A DNA stretch of 60,148 nt from contig CALKBZ010000041.1 of assembly GCA_937775295.1 (NCBI GenBank), positions 1-60,148 on the forward strand, in the 5' to 3' direction. Below are positions 46,016 to 56,599 of the stretch, one piece after another. Position 1 is the stretch's first letter. Every line of letters starts with the position of its first letter. Both the position numbers and the translations under genes were made by a program. The notes beneath the pieces are model-generated. The model had not been told where the DNA came from and searched no databases. It was given only the letters and a program-made list of their open reading frames with translations. Origin of the DNA: an uncultured Opitutales bacterium. Lineage in GTDB: Bacteria; Verrucomicrobiota; Verrucomicrobiia; Opitutales; Coraliomargaritaceae.

Positions 46016-47578
46016 ATGTTCAAAAATCTTAAAAATATCGTAGTCGTCAGTCTTTCGACGGTCGGCTCGCGCTTACTGGGATTGGTGCGTGATATTCTTA
46101 TTTTTGCGGCTCTGGGAGCGAGTGCTTGGAATGATGCGTTTATCCTGGCATTTACCGTGCCCAACCTGTTTCGCCGTTTACTCGGTGAAGGTGCGCTGAC
46201 TTCGGCGATGGTGCCGATCTTCTCGGATGTGTTGCATCGCGCTGGTCGTTCCGAGGCCTTTGCCTTTTTTAATCAAGTGCTGCTGCGTCTGTTAATCGTA
46301 CTGTCGGCAATCGTTGTCAGTGGAATGGTGTTATTTGGTTCGCTGGCTCGCAGCGGAATGCTGTCCGACCGTTGGGCGCTAGGCGCAGAATTGGCGGTAG
46401 TGTTGTTGCCGTATATGATTTTCATCTGTCTCGCGGCGATTGTCTCGGCGGGCCTCAATCTGCTCGGGCGTTTCGCCATCGCCGCCAGCACGCCAATACT
46501 GCTCAATCTCGCGATGATTACTGCCTTAGCCGCGGGGATCTGGTTGAGTCAGGATCAGGCGCAGATGGTGTACTGGCTTTGTGCTGGTGTGTTGTTTGGC
46601 GGATTGTTGCAGTTGCTGATGCCCGCGTGGGATTTGGCGCGTCAAGGCTGGCGTCCACGCATGGAGTCGCGCGGCTCAACTGCTGAAATGAGTGAGCTGT
46701 GGCGCTTGTTCTTACCCGGCCTGATGGGGGCGGCCATCTTACAGGTTAATATTTTGGTGTCGCGGCTGTTGGCGTATTCGCTCGATGAGTCGGCAGTATC
46801 GGTGCTCTACCTCGCCAGTCGGTTGATGGAGTTGCCGTTGGGCATTTTTACGGTTGCGGTGGCCACCGTGTTTTTTCCGCTGTTGGCCCGCGCAGTGTCA
46901 GATAAAGATGACCATGCTTTCGCTGGCGCTTTGAATCAGGGCATGCGGTTGGTGGTCGGGATCTCGTTGCCCGCAGGTATCGGTTTAGTGGTTCTTGGTG
47001 GGCCGATCCTAGAGCTACTGTTCCGATGGGGCGAATTTAACACCCAGAACGTCGCGCAAACTATACCGCTGATTGCGATCTATGGCTTAGGCTTACCATT
47101 TTACTCAGCGGCGACGTTTGCGACCCGTGGGTTGCATGCCTGTAAAGATATGAAGACGCCGGTCCGTGTGGCGGGACTGTGCTTGCTGGTGAATTTAATT
47201 TGCGGCGTGGGACTGATGCAGTTCTACGGCGCGGGCGGTTTGGCTGCTGGCAATGTGCTGGCGGCGGTGGTGCAGTCGGCCTGTCTCTGGCGTGCCTTAT
47301 CCAAGCGTCGCAGCGAGGTGGGTTTTTCGCAGCTGCGCGGTGCCTTTGCTAAAGTCCTCGGTGCCGGCGTGGCGATGGGTTTGTTCTGCGTGTTGGGCCA
47401 CGCGCTGGTGCTGAGCTTCAATTTGGCCGATAAATTAAACGCTGCGGTCATCGTCGGTGTGTTGGTGCCCAGCGGCGCGGCACTCTATTTTGGTCTGTTA
47501 TATTTATTGAAATTCGAAGAGTTGGATGCACTTGCCCGAATGCTGCGACGCTTCATCCCCAAGCGCAGGGCCAGCTAG
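46016..47578 (+). CDS. murJ: lipid II flippase MurJ
   Basis: Inner-membrane MOP-superfamily flippase moving lipid II across the membrane for peptidoglycan synthesis. The 520-residue protein starts MFKNLKNIVVVSLSTVGSR and has about 14 hydrophobic helices. The family segments include DAFILAFTVPNLFRRLLGEG near residue 40, ASRLMELPLGIFTVAVATV near 265 and YSAATFATRGLHACKDMKTP near 360. An in-frame ATG at 45854 would add 54 unlike residues and overlap the region upstream of pta, so ATG 46016 is preferred. Confidence 0.94.
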   Translation: MFKNLKNIVVVSLSTVGSRLLGLVRDILIFAALGASAWNDAFILAFTVPNLFRRLLGEGALTSAMVPIFSDVLHRAGRSEAFAFFNQVLLRLLIVLSAIVVSGMVLFGSLARSGMLSDRWALGAELAVVLLPYMIFICLAAIVSAGLNLLGRFAIAASTPILLNLAMITALAAGIWLSQDQAQMVYWLCAGVLFGGLLQLLMPAWDLARQGWRPRMESRGSTAEMSELWRLFLPGLMGAAILQVNILVSRLLAYSLDESAVSVLYLASRLMELPLGIFTVAVATVFFPLLARAVSDKDDHAFAGALNQGMRLVVGISLPAGIGLVVLGGPILELLFRWGEFNTQNVAQTIPLIAIYGLGLPFYSAATFATRGLHACKDMKTPVRVAGLCLLVNLICGVGLMQFYGAGGLAAGNVLAAVVQSACLWRALSKRRSEVGFSQLRGAFAKVLGAGVAMGLFCVLGHALVLSFNLADKLNAAVIVGVLVPSGAALYFGLLYLLKFEELDALARMLRRFIPKRRAS

Positions 47579-47644
47579 CTGTTATTTAACAGGAATGCTT
47601 TAGATTTGCCAAATGCGGGGAGGGCGGGAAAAGTCTGCGCTCAT

Positions 47645-49039
47645 ATGGCAAACGGACAAAAACAAGCGACATGGGGTGGGCGGTTCTCTGAAGGACCTGC
47701 GGAATTGATGCTACGCATCGGCGAATCGGTTTCGTTCGATCAACGCCTGGCTGTGTTTGATGTGCAGGGGAGCAAGGCGCAGGCCTCGATGCTCGCACAC
47801 GTCGGCATTATCACTGCTGAGGAGCGCGTTGCGATCCATGCTGGGTTGGATGTGATCTTGGTCGAAGTCGAAGCGGGACAGTTTAACTGGGACATGGCGC
47901 TGGAAGATGTGCACATGAATATCGAGCATGCGCTGACACTGCGTGTGCCTGCCGCGGCCAAGCTACACACCGCGCGTAGCCGCAATGACCAAGTCGCCAC
48001 AGATATGCGTCTCTGGTTTAAGGATGCCTGCACCAAGTTGGATGCGTCGCTCACTGCAGTGATCGCGGCGATGGTAGATCTCGCGGATCGCACTCAGGCG
48101 GTGATCATTCCCGGCTATACGCACTTGCAACGCGCACAACCAGTGTCGATGGCGCACCATTTACTCGCGTATGTGGAAATGTTTAACCGTGATCGCAAGC
48201 GCATGGCTGAAGTATTTGAAGAAGCGAATGTGTGCCCACTCGGTTCGGGTGCGATTGCCGGTACGACGCTGCCAATTGATCGCGAGTTCGTGGCTCGCGA
48301 GTTGAATTTTGTCGATGCCGATGGCAATCCGAGGATCACACAAAACAGCATGGATGCGGTGAGTGATCGCGATACCTTTATTAGTTTTGCTTCGGTCTGT
48401 GCGACGATCGGAGTACACCTCTCGCGACTGTCGGAGGATTTCATTTTGTGGAGCAGTGCGGAGTTTAGCTTCGTGCGTTTGCCGGATTCGTTTACCACCG
48501 GTTCTAGTTTGATGCCGCAGAAGAAAAACCCGGATGCCTTTGAGTTGATCCGCGGTAAATCGGCGCGTTTGACTGGTAACTTGCAGATGCTGCTGACCAT
48601 GGTCAAAGGTCTGCCACTGACGTATAACCGTGATTTACAGGAAGATAAGCCGCCAGTGTTTGATTCGTTTGATCAGACGCAACTGATGCTCGATTGCGTG
48701 GCAGCGTGTATGCTAGGTGTCGAAGCGGACGTAGAGCGCTGTGCGAAAGCGGTGGCTGACCCTGCACTACTCGCGACGGATGTGGTCGACTATTTGGTCG
48801 AACGCGCGGTGCCATTTCGAGAGGCGCATCATGTAGTCGGCGCGTTGGTGGGACTTTCAGAAAAGCTGGAGACACCGCTCAACAAGTTGCCTTACGATCA
48901 AGTCACGCTGATCCACCCGAAGTTGGGTGAGGATTGGGACAGTGTGTTTGATCTAAAGCGTGCGCTCGATGCACGTGAGAAGCCTGGCATGCCTGGGCCG
49001 AAGCAAGTTGCGGCACGTATCGCGCATTGGCGCGGGTAG
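47645..49039 (+). CDS. argH: argininosuccinate lyase
   Basis: Last step of arginine synthesis: cleavage of argininosuccinate to arginine and fumarate. The 464-residue fumarase-superfamily enzyme has [34 protein letters not shown] near residue 110, the [11 protein letters not shown] segment and the loop [12 protein letters not shown] with the catalytic Ser near residue 280. ATG 47645 is chosen over one 13 codons upstream. No other arg genes are adjacent; it follows murJ by 66 bases. Confidence 0.96.
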   Translation: MANGQKQATWGGRFSEGPAELMLRIGESVSFDQRLAVFDVQGSKAQASMLAHVGIITAEERVAIHAGLDVILVEVEAGQFNWDMALEDVHMNIEHALTLRVPAAAKLHTARSRNDQVATDMRLWFKDACTKLDASLTAVIAAMVDLADRTQAVIIPGYTHLQRAQPVSMAHHLLAYVEMFNRDRKRMAEVFEEANVCPLGSGAIAGTTLPIDREFVARELNFVDADGNPRITQNSMDAVSDRDTFISFASVCATIGVHLSRLSEDFILWSSAEFSFVRLPDSFTTGSSLMPQKKNPDAFELIRGKSARLTGNLQMLLTMVKGLPLTYNRDLQEDKPPVFDSFDQTQLMLDCVAACMLGVEADVERCAKAVADPALLATDVVDYLVERAVPFREAHHVVGALVGLSEKLETPLNKLPYDQVTLIHPKLGEDWDSVFDLKRALDAREKPGMPGPKQVAARIAHWRG

Positions 49040-49135
49040 GGTGTATTGATGAGAAGGTAGCGATCTCTCGCCGAGAGGTCCGCTCATCGATTAGGCTTTA
49101 AGATCGAGTGGGTCTGGATGGTTCTACGATTTCTC

Positions 49136-49168
49136 TGGTAGAGACGCCTTGGCAAGGCGTCTCTACCA
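49136..49168. repeat. perfect 15-base inverted repeat
   Basis: Arms TGGTAGAGACGCCTT and AAGGCGTCTCTACCA flank a three-base loop GGC. No T-run follows in either direction, so a plain terminator is unlikely. It sits about 100 bases after argH in a 308-base gene-free stretch and looks like a dispersed extragenic palindrome. Confidence 0.85.
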
Positions 49169-49227
49169 AGGGATTGGAGACCGTGAGTGGAGGTTCAATT
49201 TGTTGGTAGCGGATTCCGCAATGCGGT

Positions 49228-49312
49228 TTCGATTGTGGCGTCGTTGCTTGCCACGGCCAGCGGTTGGAAGTCACGAATGCAGTGAGGCCGCCGCAAGCGG
49301 CGACGCCACGGT
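49228..49312. repeat. cluster of GC-rich inverted repeats
   Basis: TGTGGCGTCG near the left end is the complement of CGACGCCAC near the right end, and between them lies the short palindrome GCCGC-CGCAA-GCGGC. The whole could fold into a long imperfect hairpin of about 85 bases. Together with the 15-base palindrome just upstream it fills most of the gap between argH and the site-2 protease gene. Confidence 0.6.
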
Positions 49313-49347
49313 TCGCGCTACCCAAGCCATAATAACAAGCACAGCCC

Positions 49348-49989
49348 TTACGGCTTACTTGTCCGCGCTTGGAAGGATTGCCAGTTTTGCCAGGCAAAAA
49401 ATGCCATGAAGATCGGTAGCAGGAATGTGTTCAAATAGAGGTATGCAAGGATGCCGATGAGCAGGGCCGCAGTTGCGCTGATTAGATGTACGAAGTGGGC
49501 ACGTTGCGGTCCGAGTGCGGCTGCCATCATTTGGCCGCCGTCCATAGGGTAGACCGGCAAGCAGTTAAGCACTGCCCAAATGATGCTGATGCCTGCTAAG
49601 TCAGCTACGAGTGTGTAGAGTAGCGACCCTTTGGGAATCGGAACCAATAAATAGACAGCTAGTAGAATTAGGCCGAGTGCCAGTTGTAGTCCTGGACCTG
49701 CGGCAGTAACGAGAAAGGATTGCTTGCGGCTCAGTTTCCCTGCTGGAAACGAGGCGTAGCCACCGAAGGCTTGAAGTGTGATCGCAGTGGGTAGTTTGAA
49801 CTTACGAACAGTCAGCGCATGGCCGAGTTCGTGTACCAAGATTGAGATGAGACCTGCTAGGATGAATACGAGGACCTTTAGTATGCTTAGAGAATCATTG
49901 GCGCCTAAACCGCCACCGATCAGCGCCATGGTGATCCAGAACCAAGGCAGGATGCGGACGGGAATACCGAAGAGATTAAATGAAAGCAT
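49348..49989 (-). CDS. site-2-protease-like M50 membrane metallopeptidase
   Basis: A 213-residue integral membrane protein with about six helices. The zinc motif H53-E-L-G-H57 lies in a membrane helix, and the third ligand D150 is in NCLPVYPMDGG. There is no PDZ or CBS domain, so it belongs to the short FtsE-like/SpoIVFB-type rhomboid-unrelated S2P group of unknown substrate. It could act in intramembrane proteolysis of regulators, but no anti-sigma partner is adjacent. Confidence 0.92.
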   Translation of the reverse strand: MLSFNLFGIPVRILPWFWITMALIGGGLGANDSLSILKVLVFILAGLISILVHELGHALTVRKFKLPTAITLQAFGGYASFPAGKLSRKQSFLVTAAGPGLQLALGLILLAVYLLVPIPKGSLLYTLVADLAGISIIWAVLNCLPVYPMDGGQMMAAALGPQRAHFVHLISATAALLIGILAYLYLNTFLLPIFMAFFAWQNWQSFQARTSKP

Positions 49990-50125
49990 TTTGAAGGAGT
50001 GGGAAAGTTAGAATGTTTTAAAGTTCAAAAATGGGAATGAGCCAAGCTTGGGCTTCGGTCAATTAGGATTAGGAGCAAGCGTAGAGTTCAGCGCTGACTT
50101 GGAAACAGTGATTGCTTAAAAGGTT

Positions 50126-51037
50126 TTAGCCTTTGCGATGTTGTTTTTTCGAGTGATCAGGGATTTTTTCAATAAACATCTGACCATCCCATTTTGAGCG
50201 TAACGTCAGGTATTCTGTTTCAAAGCGATCTGTCACTTCTCCAGCTTTGATTAATACGGCCCATGCTTGCTTGAATGCTTTTTTGCTCATGCCGAAGGTT
50301 TCGCGGAGGGATTCTGATGTGCTCTTCTCGTTAAACGGCATGCAACCGTCTGCAGCCATTAGCTTTTCCATGATGACTGCGGAGAACGTTTCGGCACGCT
50401 GACGACCAGCGGGATCGCGACGCAGGTCGATGTTGCCGTTGGTATGTACTTTTTTGATGTAGCCAGTAAATTGATCGCCTGCCTCAAGCTTATCCGAAGT
50501 CTCAGCGTAGTAGAGTAGTCCGCGGTGCTGCTTATCGATGATGGCTTTGAAGCCGAGCGGGGACTCGCCGTAGATCAGCACATGCACTGGAGCATTTGGC
50601 TCATAGGCGGGCGTCGTGTTTGAAAGATGTCGATGTAAGCGTGTAGATGCGACGATACGATTGGTGTATTCATCCACATAGACGGCGACGATGGCGCCAT
50701 CGCCGACGGTGAAAGAGAGGTCGCCTTGTTCGCGGAAGGGCAGGAACAAATCTTTACTCAGACCCCAATCGAGGAACGCGCCAACTCGTTCGTTGACACT
50801 GATCACTTCTAGGTAGGCAAATTCACCGGCCTGCGCCAAAGGCGTCTCGGTCGTGGCGACTAGGCGGTCTTCCGAGTCGTTGTAGATAAAGACCTCGACC
50901 TCGTCGCCGATTTTCATGTCGGGCGTGACGTAGCGAGTCGGGAGGAGGATCGTGTCGTGTTCGCCGCCATCGAGATAGAGCCCGTGGCCTGAGGGTTCTA
51001 CGATGCGGAGTGTATTAAATTTGCCGATGTTTGCCAT
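50126..51037 (-). CDS. cvfB: S1-domain RNA-binding protein, CvfB/YitL family
   Basis: A 303-residue protein made of tandem S1-like OB folds and a C-terminal winged helix. Visible blocks are [20 protein letters not shown] (about 8-27), [20 protein letters not shown] (about 48-67) and a second S1 unit [18 protein letters not shown] third RNA-binding segment and a C-terminal domain with [12 protein letters not shown] follow. CvfB proteins affect virulence and mRNA-related regulation in Firmicutes; the molecular role is not fixed. ATG 51037 is used, because the longer frame adds 21 unrelated residues. Confidence 0.9.
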   Translation of the reverse strand: MANIGKFNTLRIVEPSGHGLYLDGGEHDTILLPTRYVTPDMKIGDEVEVFIYNDSEDRLVATTETPLAQAGEFAYLEVISVNERVGAFLDWGLSKDLFLPFREQGDLSFTVGDGAIVAVYVDEYTNRIVASTRLHRHLSNTTPAYEPNAPVHVLIYGESPLGFKAIIDKQHRGLLYYAETSDKLEAGDQFTGYIKKVHTNGNIDLRRDPAGRQRAETFSAVIMEKLMAADGCMPFNEKSTSESLRETFGMSKKAFKQAWAVLIKAGEVTDRFETEYLTLRSKWDGQMFIEKIPDHSKKQHRKG

Positions 51038-51199
51038 GTGTGTGCAGCGCCTGAAAAGCGCGTGGTGTCTGATCTGGTAGAGCGCTGGAGAGATGTCCAC
51101 CTTTTAAAACCAGAATCAGGAGCCATTCTTTAGAAGCTAGTAGCTGTATCTCAAAAGGTTGTGGGATTAAAATGGGCCGCTTTAAATGGCTCCAGTTCT

Positions 51200-51547
51200 C
51201 TATTTAAACGAGTAGGGTTGCTCGGGGGAGTCTTCGTTGATGGCGATGCGGTCTTTCGTGATCGGCAGGGTCATGACGATTGCAGTTTTGTCGTCGGCTT
51301 GGCCTAGGTAAGTGACCTGACCGAGCCATGGGCTTTTCTTCACTCGAAAGCGATAGCCTTTATTTTCGAGATCTTTGCCTAGGGCGGCCATCTTACTGCA
51401 TTCGCCGTCGTCAAAATTGAGGATCAAGTGGCCGCATTCGCCTTTGTCTTCGTCGAGGAGGCAGTCGACGTTGGGGGACCATTTATGAATTAAAACCAAT
51501 GCTTTGGCAGCTTTTTCGATGCAGTGACGTAGGCTCCTTGGTTTCAT
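51200..51547 (-). CDS. conserved hypothetical protein
   Basis: A 115-residue soluble protein with no recognised family. It begins MKPRSLRHCIEKAAKALVLI (helical), then has several Cys (VDCLLDE, GECGHLIL, GECSKMA) and a strand-rich C terminus (YRFRVKKSPWLGQVTYLG, then AIVMTLPITKDRIAI). No signal peptide. The gene lies alone between cvfB and the inverted-repeat element. Confidence 0.65.
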   Translation of the reverse strand: MKPRSLRHCIEKAAKALVLIHKWSPNVDCLLDEDKGECGHLILNFDDGECSKMAALGKDLENKGYRFRVKKSPWLGQVTYLGQADDKTAIVMTLPITKDRIAINEDSPEQPYSFK

Positions 51548-51718
51548 AATTTTGTAGTATGCTGGGGATGGCTGTTAAATCAAGATTTGCATTCTGAAAC
51601 TGTTGGTGTGTTTTCGTTGCTAGTTGCTTGGTGGCATCAGTGATTTACGCGTGGCCTTGATCGTCAGATCGGGGAGCGCTAGCCTGCTGCTCGTGATTAA
51701 CACAACCCTATTCTCACC

Positions 51719-52009
51719 AGACTGTTGCAAAACCTATTCATTCTCAGAGCAAAACGATCAAGACGTGTTTGTGGCAGAATAATGGGTGGCAGACGTAGTT
51801 CTGACGAACATGGCGAAGCAATAATCCCTGACTAAAATAAGTTAGATTAAACGTCCATCTAGCTCGTCATAAACCCTTTGGGTCTCCTCTGGTGGTATGG
51901 ATCTGCATTGGATTAGTATTACTCTGCCACCCATTACTCTGCCACTTCCGTTGCGCCGCCTTGTGTAAGCATCTGGCTAATGCCTGATCAGAAGGTTTCG
52001 CAACAGTCT
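51719..52009. mobile_element. MITE-like element with nested inverted repeats
   Basis: A 291-base stretch bounded by 17-base inverted repeats with one mismatch (51719-51735 and 51993-52009; core ACTGTTGC...AACCT). Inside are 23-base inverted repeats with one mismatch (51771-51793 and 51923-51945), each containing two copies of GTGGCAGA. No transposase frame is present, so it fits a non-autonomous element or the collapsed remains of an insertion sequence. A target-site duplication is not evident. Confidence 0.7.
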
Positions 52010-52049
52010 GTCACGACGGAGGCCACCCAATGTCTGCCTACGCAAAGGC

Positions 52050-52085
52050 ACAAAAAACCCTCGGAACCGTTAGTCTCCGAGGGCT
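52050..52085 (-). terminator. intrinsic terminator of typA
   Basis: On the minus strand CCCTCGG, an 11-13 base loop and CCGAGGG are followed by six T. It lies 25 bases after the typA stop codon. Confidence 0.9.
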
Positions 52086-52108
52086 TTGGAAATGGGTGCT
52101 AGCGGCGC

Positions 52109-53944
<1,836 letters not shown>

Positions 53945-54410
53945 GAGAAAAAATGAAAAACCCGCCGTGGTTATCTGCGGCAGGGTATATTTCAGCGCGC
54001 GATAACGCGCAGACGATTCTAGGAAGTCAACGGAAATCCTTAGAGCTCTTCGTTATGTAGGTAATTCAATCGGGCGGGCTTTTTTATAAAGCTGGCTACG
54101 TCTGCGGCAAAGCCGAGGATGCCGATCGTGATTTGATCGGTGAGACGAGGCTAGAATCGTTGACGGTCAACCCGCCGATGGGGGCTTCACGAAAATCAAG
54201 GTAGCTTTATTGGTCGACAGAGAGGAATACCAGCGACGCAGTCTGTGTGCCGTGCGCTCGCTGTGAGGGATCCTTTACTGCTGCTTTTTCGATGTCCAGT
54301 ACCTGTTGATCAATCTGCTGGCAGGTTTATCCCATCCTTTGCTTGGTTGCATCGCCAAGTTAAGTTTGATGACTGCGCAAATGGAGCAGATGCTTTTAGC
54401 ACTAAACGCG
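53945..54410. other. intergenic stretch upstream of typA
   Basis: About 465 bases without a supported gene between typA and the beta-CASP gene. It holds the typA leader hairpins (listed separately). A T-run after GGGCGGGC near 54075 is not preceded by a clear stem. A 91-codon plus-strand open frame (54245-54520) overlaps the 3' end of the next gene and is judged chance. Confidence 0.5.
53961..54010 (-). promoter_or_regulatory. hairpins in the typA leader, possible attenuator
   Basis: Read on the minus strand, a GCGCG-loop-CGCGC hairpin (54010-53995) is followed by a second hairpin CCCTGCCG / CGGCGGG (53985-53961) and then TTTTTC, ending 16 bases before the typA ATG. The second has the form of a terminator placed in the leader, suggesting attenuation or a short leader transcript. 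Confidence 0.45.
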
Positions 54411-55769
54411 CTAGACTGTATATTCCACTAGTGGTTCTGGATCGAGCACGGTGCTGTTGGGCATACGCTCGTTCAATGTTTCCTCAAACCATGCACGGGC
54501 ATCGGGATCGCCGTGTGTGAGCACGATCGAGCGGGCCTTGCTCTGGATTGCGTAGTTCGAGAGTTCATCGCGGTCGGCGTGACCACTTAAGTCAAATCGG
54601 TCAATCGAGGCGCGGATCGGCGCCAGGTAGTCGAGGGTCTCGAAAAAGAAACTGCCGGCGTCTTTTTCGGCGAGGAGTTTGCCGCCAGGCGTGTCTCCAT
54701 CGCAATAGCCGACGAAGCACAGGCCGTTGTCGGCATGCGGTAGTAGTGAGGCGGCGACTTTGTAGGAGGGTGTGTGTTGCACCATCATACCGCTGCTCAC
54801 TATGTAAATGCCTTTGCGTGGGAGATCGCGGCCGGGGCGCATATTCGGGTCGAGTGCGCGCACGTTGAGCTTTTCCATCATCTTGAAGCTAAAATCGATG
54901 AGCTTGGTGCGTTCGTGGATCTTATGGAAATAATTGCAAATATCCATACCCAGCCCAGCTGCGTAGATCGGTGTCTTCGGGATGCGGTTGCTGTTACGCG
55001 CTTCGTAAATGATCTTGAACAGTTCCTGCATGCGGCCGAGTGCAAACACAGGGATGAGGCAGCTGCCGCCGCGCTGAAGAATCGTGTCGATCTGCTTAGT
55101 CAGACGGTCGACTTCGGTCTTGCGTGACACGCCCTCGGCGCGGGCTTTGGCGCCGCGGGTGGTTTCTAGGATCAGCGTGTCGATGTCGCCGGTTGGCAGC
55201 TTGGCGCCAGGCAGGGTGCGTTGATTTTCGAACAGTACATCACCAGAAAAGACGATCCGGCGGCCGGCGTGGATGATTTCAACCGATGCAGCACCAGCAA
55301 CGTGGCCAGAGCTGTGCAGAATGACCTCAATCTTATCGTCTCCTTTGGTGTAGATCTCGCCGCGTTCATAGCGTTGAGCGACGAGTCGTTTACTGAGTTC
55401 GACCACGTCGCGATGTAAAAAAAGCGGGTAGTCGCTGATACCGTGCTCCTCGCGTTGGCGTTTCATGACGTTGATCGAGTTGCGCAGCATGCGCGGCGCA
55501 AGTTCGATATTTGGCACCGATGTAATGACGGGGGCTTCTGGATTGTGTGCAGATGCGACCGGCAGCGAGCCGAGATGGTCGAGGTGGCAGTGGGTGAGGA
55601 TGATCAGATCCATTTCCACGTCTTCGATTGGCGCGAAGTCGGGCATCGCTTGGTAGCCGAGTTCTTTGGGATTGAGGCCAGCATCGATAAGAATGTTGAA
55701 GCTGCCGATTTGGACGTAGGTGGAGTTGGCTCCGATTCCGCCGAGGCGATTGAGGTCGATAAGTTTCAT
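54411..55769 (-). CDS. beta-CASP metallo-beta-lactamase-fold hydrolase (RNase-like)
   Basis: A 452-residue cytoplasmic enzyme of the CPSF/RNase J-like group. Metal motif H60-C-H62-L-D64-H65 is followed by HSSGHVAGA and FSGDVLF. The beta-CASP domain has SCLIPVFALGRMQEL near residue 235, VSSGMM and DLSGHADRDEL, and the final histidine is in VLTHGD. All metal ligands appear present. Bacterial members are predicted exo- or endoribonucleases. Its start follows the apaG stop by 5 bases, so the two form one operon. Confidence 0.92.
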   Translation of the reverse strand: MKLIDLNRLGGIGANSTYVQIGSFNILIDAGLNPKELGYQAMPDFAPIEDVEMDLIILTHCHLDHLGSLPVASAHNPEAPVITSVPNIELAPRMLRNSINVMKRQREEHGISDYPLFLHRDVVELSKRLVAQRYERGEIYTKGDDKIEVILHSSGHVAGAASVEIIHAGRRIVFSGDVLFENQRTLPGAKLPTGDIDTLILETTRGAKARAEGVSRKTEVDRLTKQIDTILQRGGSCLIPVFALGRMQELFKIIYEARNSNRIPKTPIYAAGLGMDICNYFHKIHERTKLIDFSFKMMEKLNVRALDPNMRPGRDLPRKGIYIVSSGMMVQHTPSYKVAASLLPHADNGLCFVGYCDGDTPGGKLLAEKDAGSFFFETLDYLAPIRASIDRFDLSGHADRDELSNYAIQSKARSIVLTHGDPDARAWFEETLNERMPNSTVLDPEPLVEYTV

Positions 55770-55774
55770 GTCTA

Positions 55775-56194
55775 TTATTTGAGGTCGAGCTCTGTCTGTC
55801 CATGCGGAGATTCAGGAGGCACTCTCATTTCAAAAGGTGGAATACGGACATGAATGGGATCGCCAGCGCTGTCAATGCCGTGAAAGGAGCCGTCGGCGCT
55901 ACAGTTGCCCAGCGCTGCGTGGTGGCTGTTATAAGAGAACGAACCGCCAGGGACAAGAATGGGCTCTTTGCCGACAATGCCTTGGCCTTCGAACACGTTT
56001 TGATGGCCGTCCTCGCCTCGAATCACCCAGCGACGCCCGTTCAGAGTGATCGTGGTATTCGACAGATTGGCGATGGTGATGAAGTAAATAAAGGCGTGCG
56101 GTGTATCGGTTTCGAGCCTATCGGGGTCACGGAAATAGACAAGGCGATCAAGGGTCGCTTGTAGGCCATAAAGTTCTTTGCTAGATGTAGGCAC
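55775..56194 (-). CDS. apaG: ApaG/DUF525 domain protein
   Basis: A 139-residue protein with the ApaG fibronectin-like beta-sandwich: HAFIYFITIANLSNTTITL, then RRWVIRGEDGHQNVFEGQG, VGKEPILVPGGSFSY and the C-terminal IPPFEMRVP. ApaG was first linked to cobalt and magnesium efflux in Salmonella; homologous domains in eukaryotic F-box proteins bind partners. The biochemical role is not settled. It is the first gene of a two-gene unit with the beta-CASP hydrolase. Confidence 0.92.
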   Translation of the reverse strand: MPTSSKELYGLQATLDRLVYFRDPDRLETDTPHAFIYFITIANLSNTTITLNGRRWVIRGEDGHQNVFEGQGIVGKEPILVPGGSFSYNSHHAALGNCSADGSFHGIDSAGDPIHVRIPPFEMRVPPESPHGQTELDLK

Positions 56195-56599
56195 GTATTA
56201 AGCAACATTACTGGTCATTCACTGAATTGCTGGCAATCAGATTGTGGCGTTTTATTAGTGGATTGGGTGCGTTATTCCTGCGGGGCAAGCGTTCCTACCA
56301 TGATTGCTTCAATATTTTCACGCTTTATCCCAAAAAGAGCAGTTGGAGCCACTAATGGACACAAACCCACACGAATATATTTTCACCATTATACTCAGGC
56401 ATCGTTAGAGGTGTGCATTTAAAGCCCAGTTCATGAGATTACTTCTTCGCCAAATTGGCGACGCTCTGAATTCGTGCAAATTAGTGTCTATTCGTGGTTT
56501 CTAAAACAGAACCTAAGCCGACTTCCGGAAATTAGGTTTATTTGTCGCGAGGTGGAATAATCGCGACATCTCAAAACGACTTTGATAGCAATTAGTGCG
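56195..56599. other. intergenic stretch holding a dispersed-type inverted repeat
   Basis: About 400 bases between divergent apaG and the CDF gene, with no protein-like frame. The main structure is the 28-base inverted repeat at 56349-56376 and 56470-56497, listed separately. Confidence 0.6.
56349..56497. repeat. 149-base element with 28-base imperfect inverted repeats
   Basis: CCACTAATGGACAC...CACGAAT at 56349-56376 is matched in inverted orientation by 56470-56497, with 21 of 28 positions pairing. The core words (ATTCGTG, TAGTGTC, TTCGTGG) resemble a palindromic extragenic repeat. No reading frame is carried between the arms. Confidence 0.6.

Noticed and set aside
49136-49168. Interpretation as the argH terminator
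   Set aside because: The stem is strong but no T-run follows on either strand, so it is listed as a repeat instead.
54245-54520. 91-codon plus-strand frame near the end of the beta-CASP gene
   Set aside because: Overlaps the 3' end of the opposite gene and has no domain or signal; considered chance.
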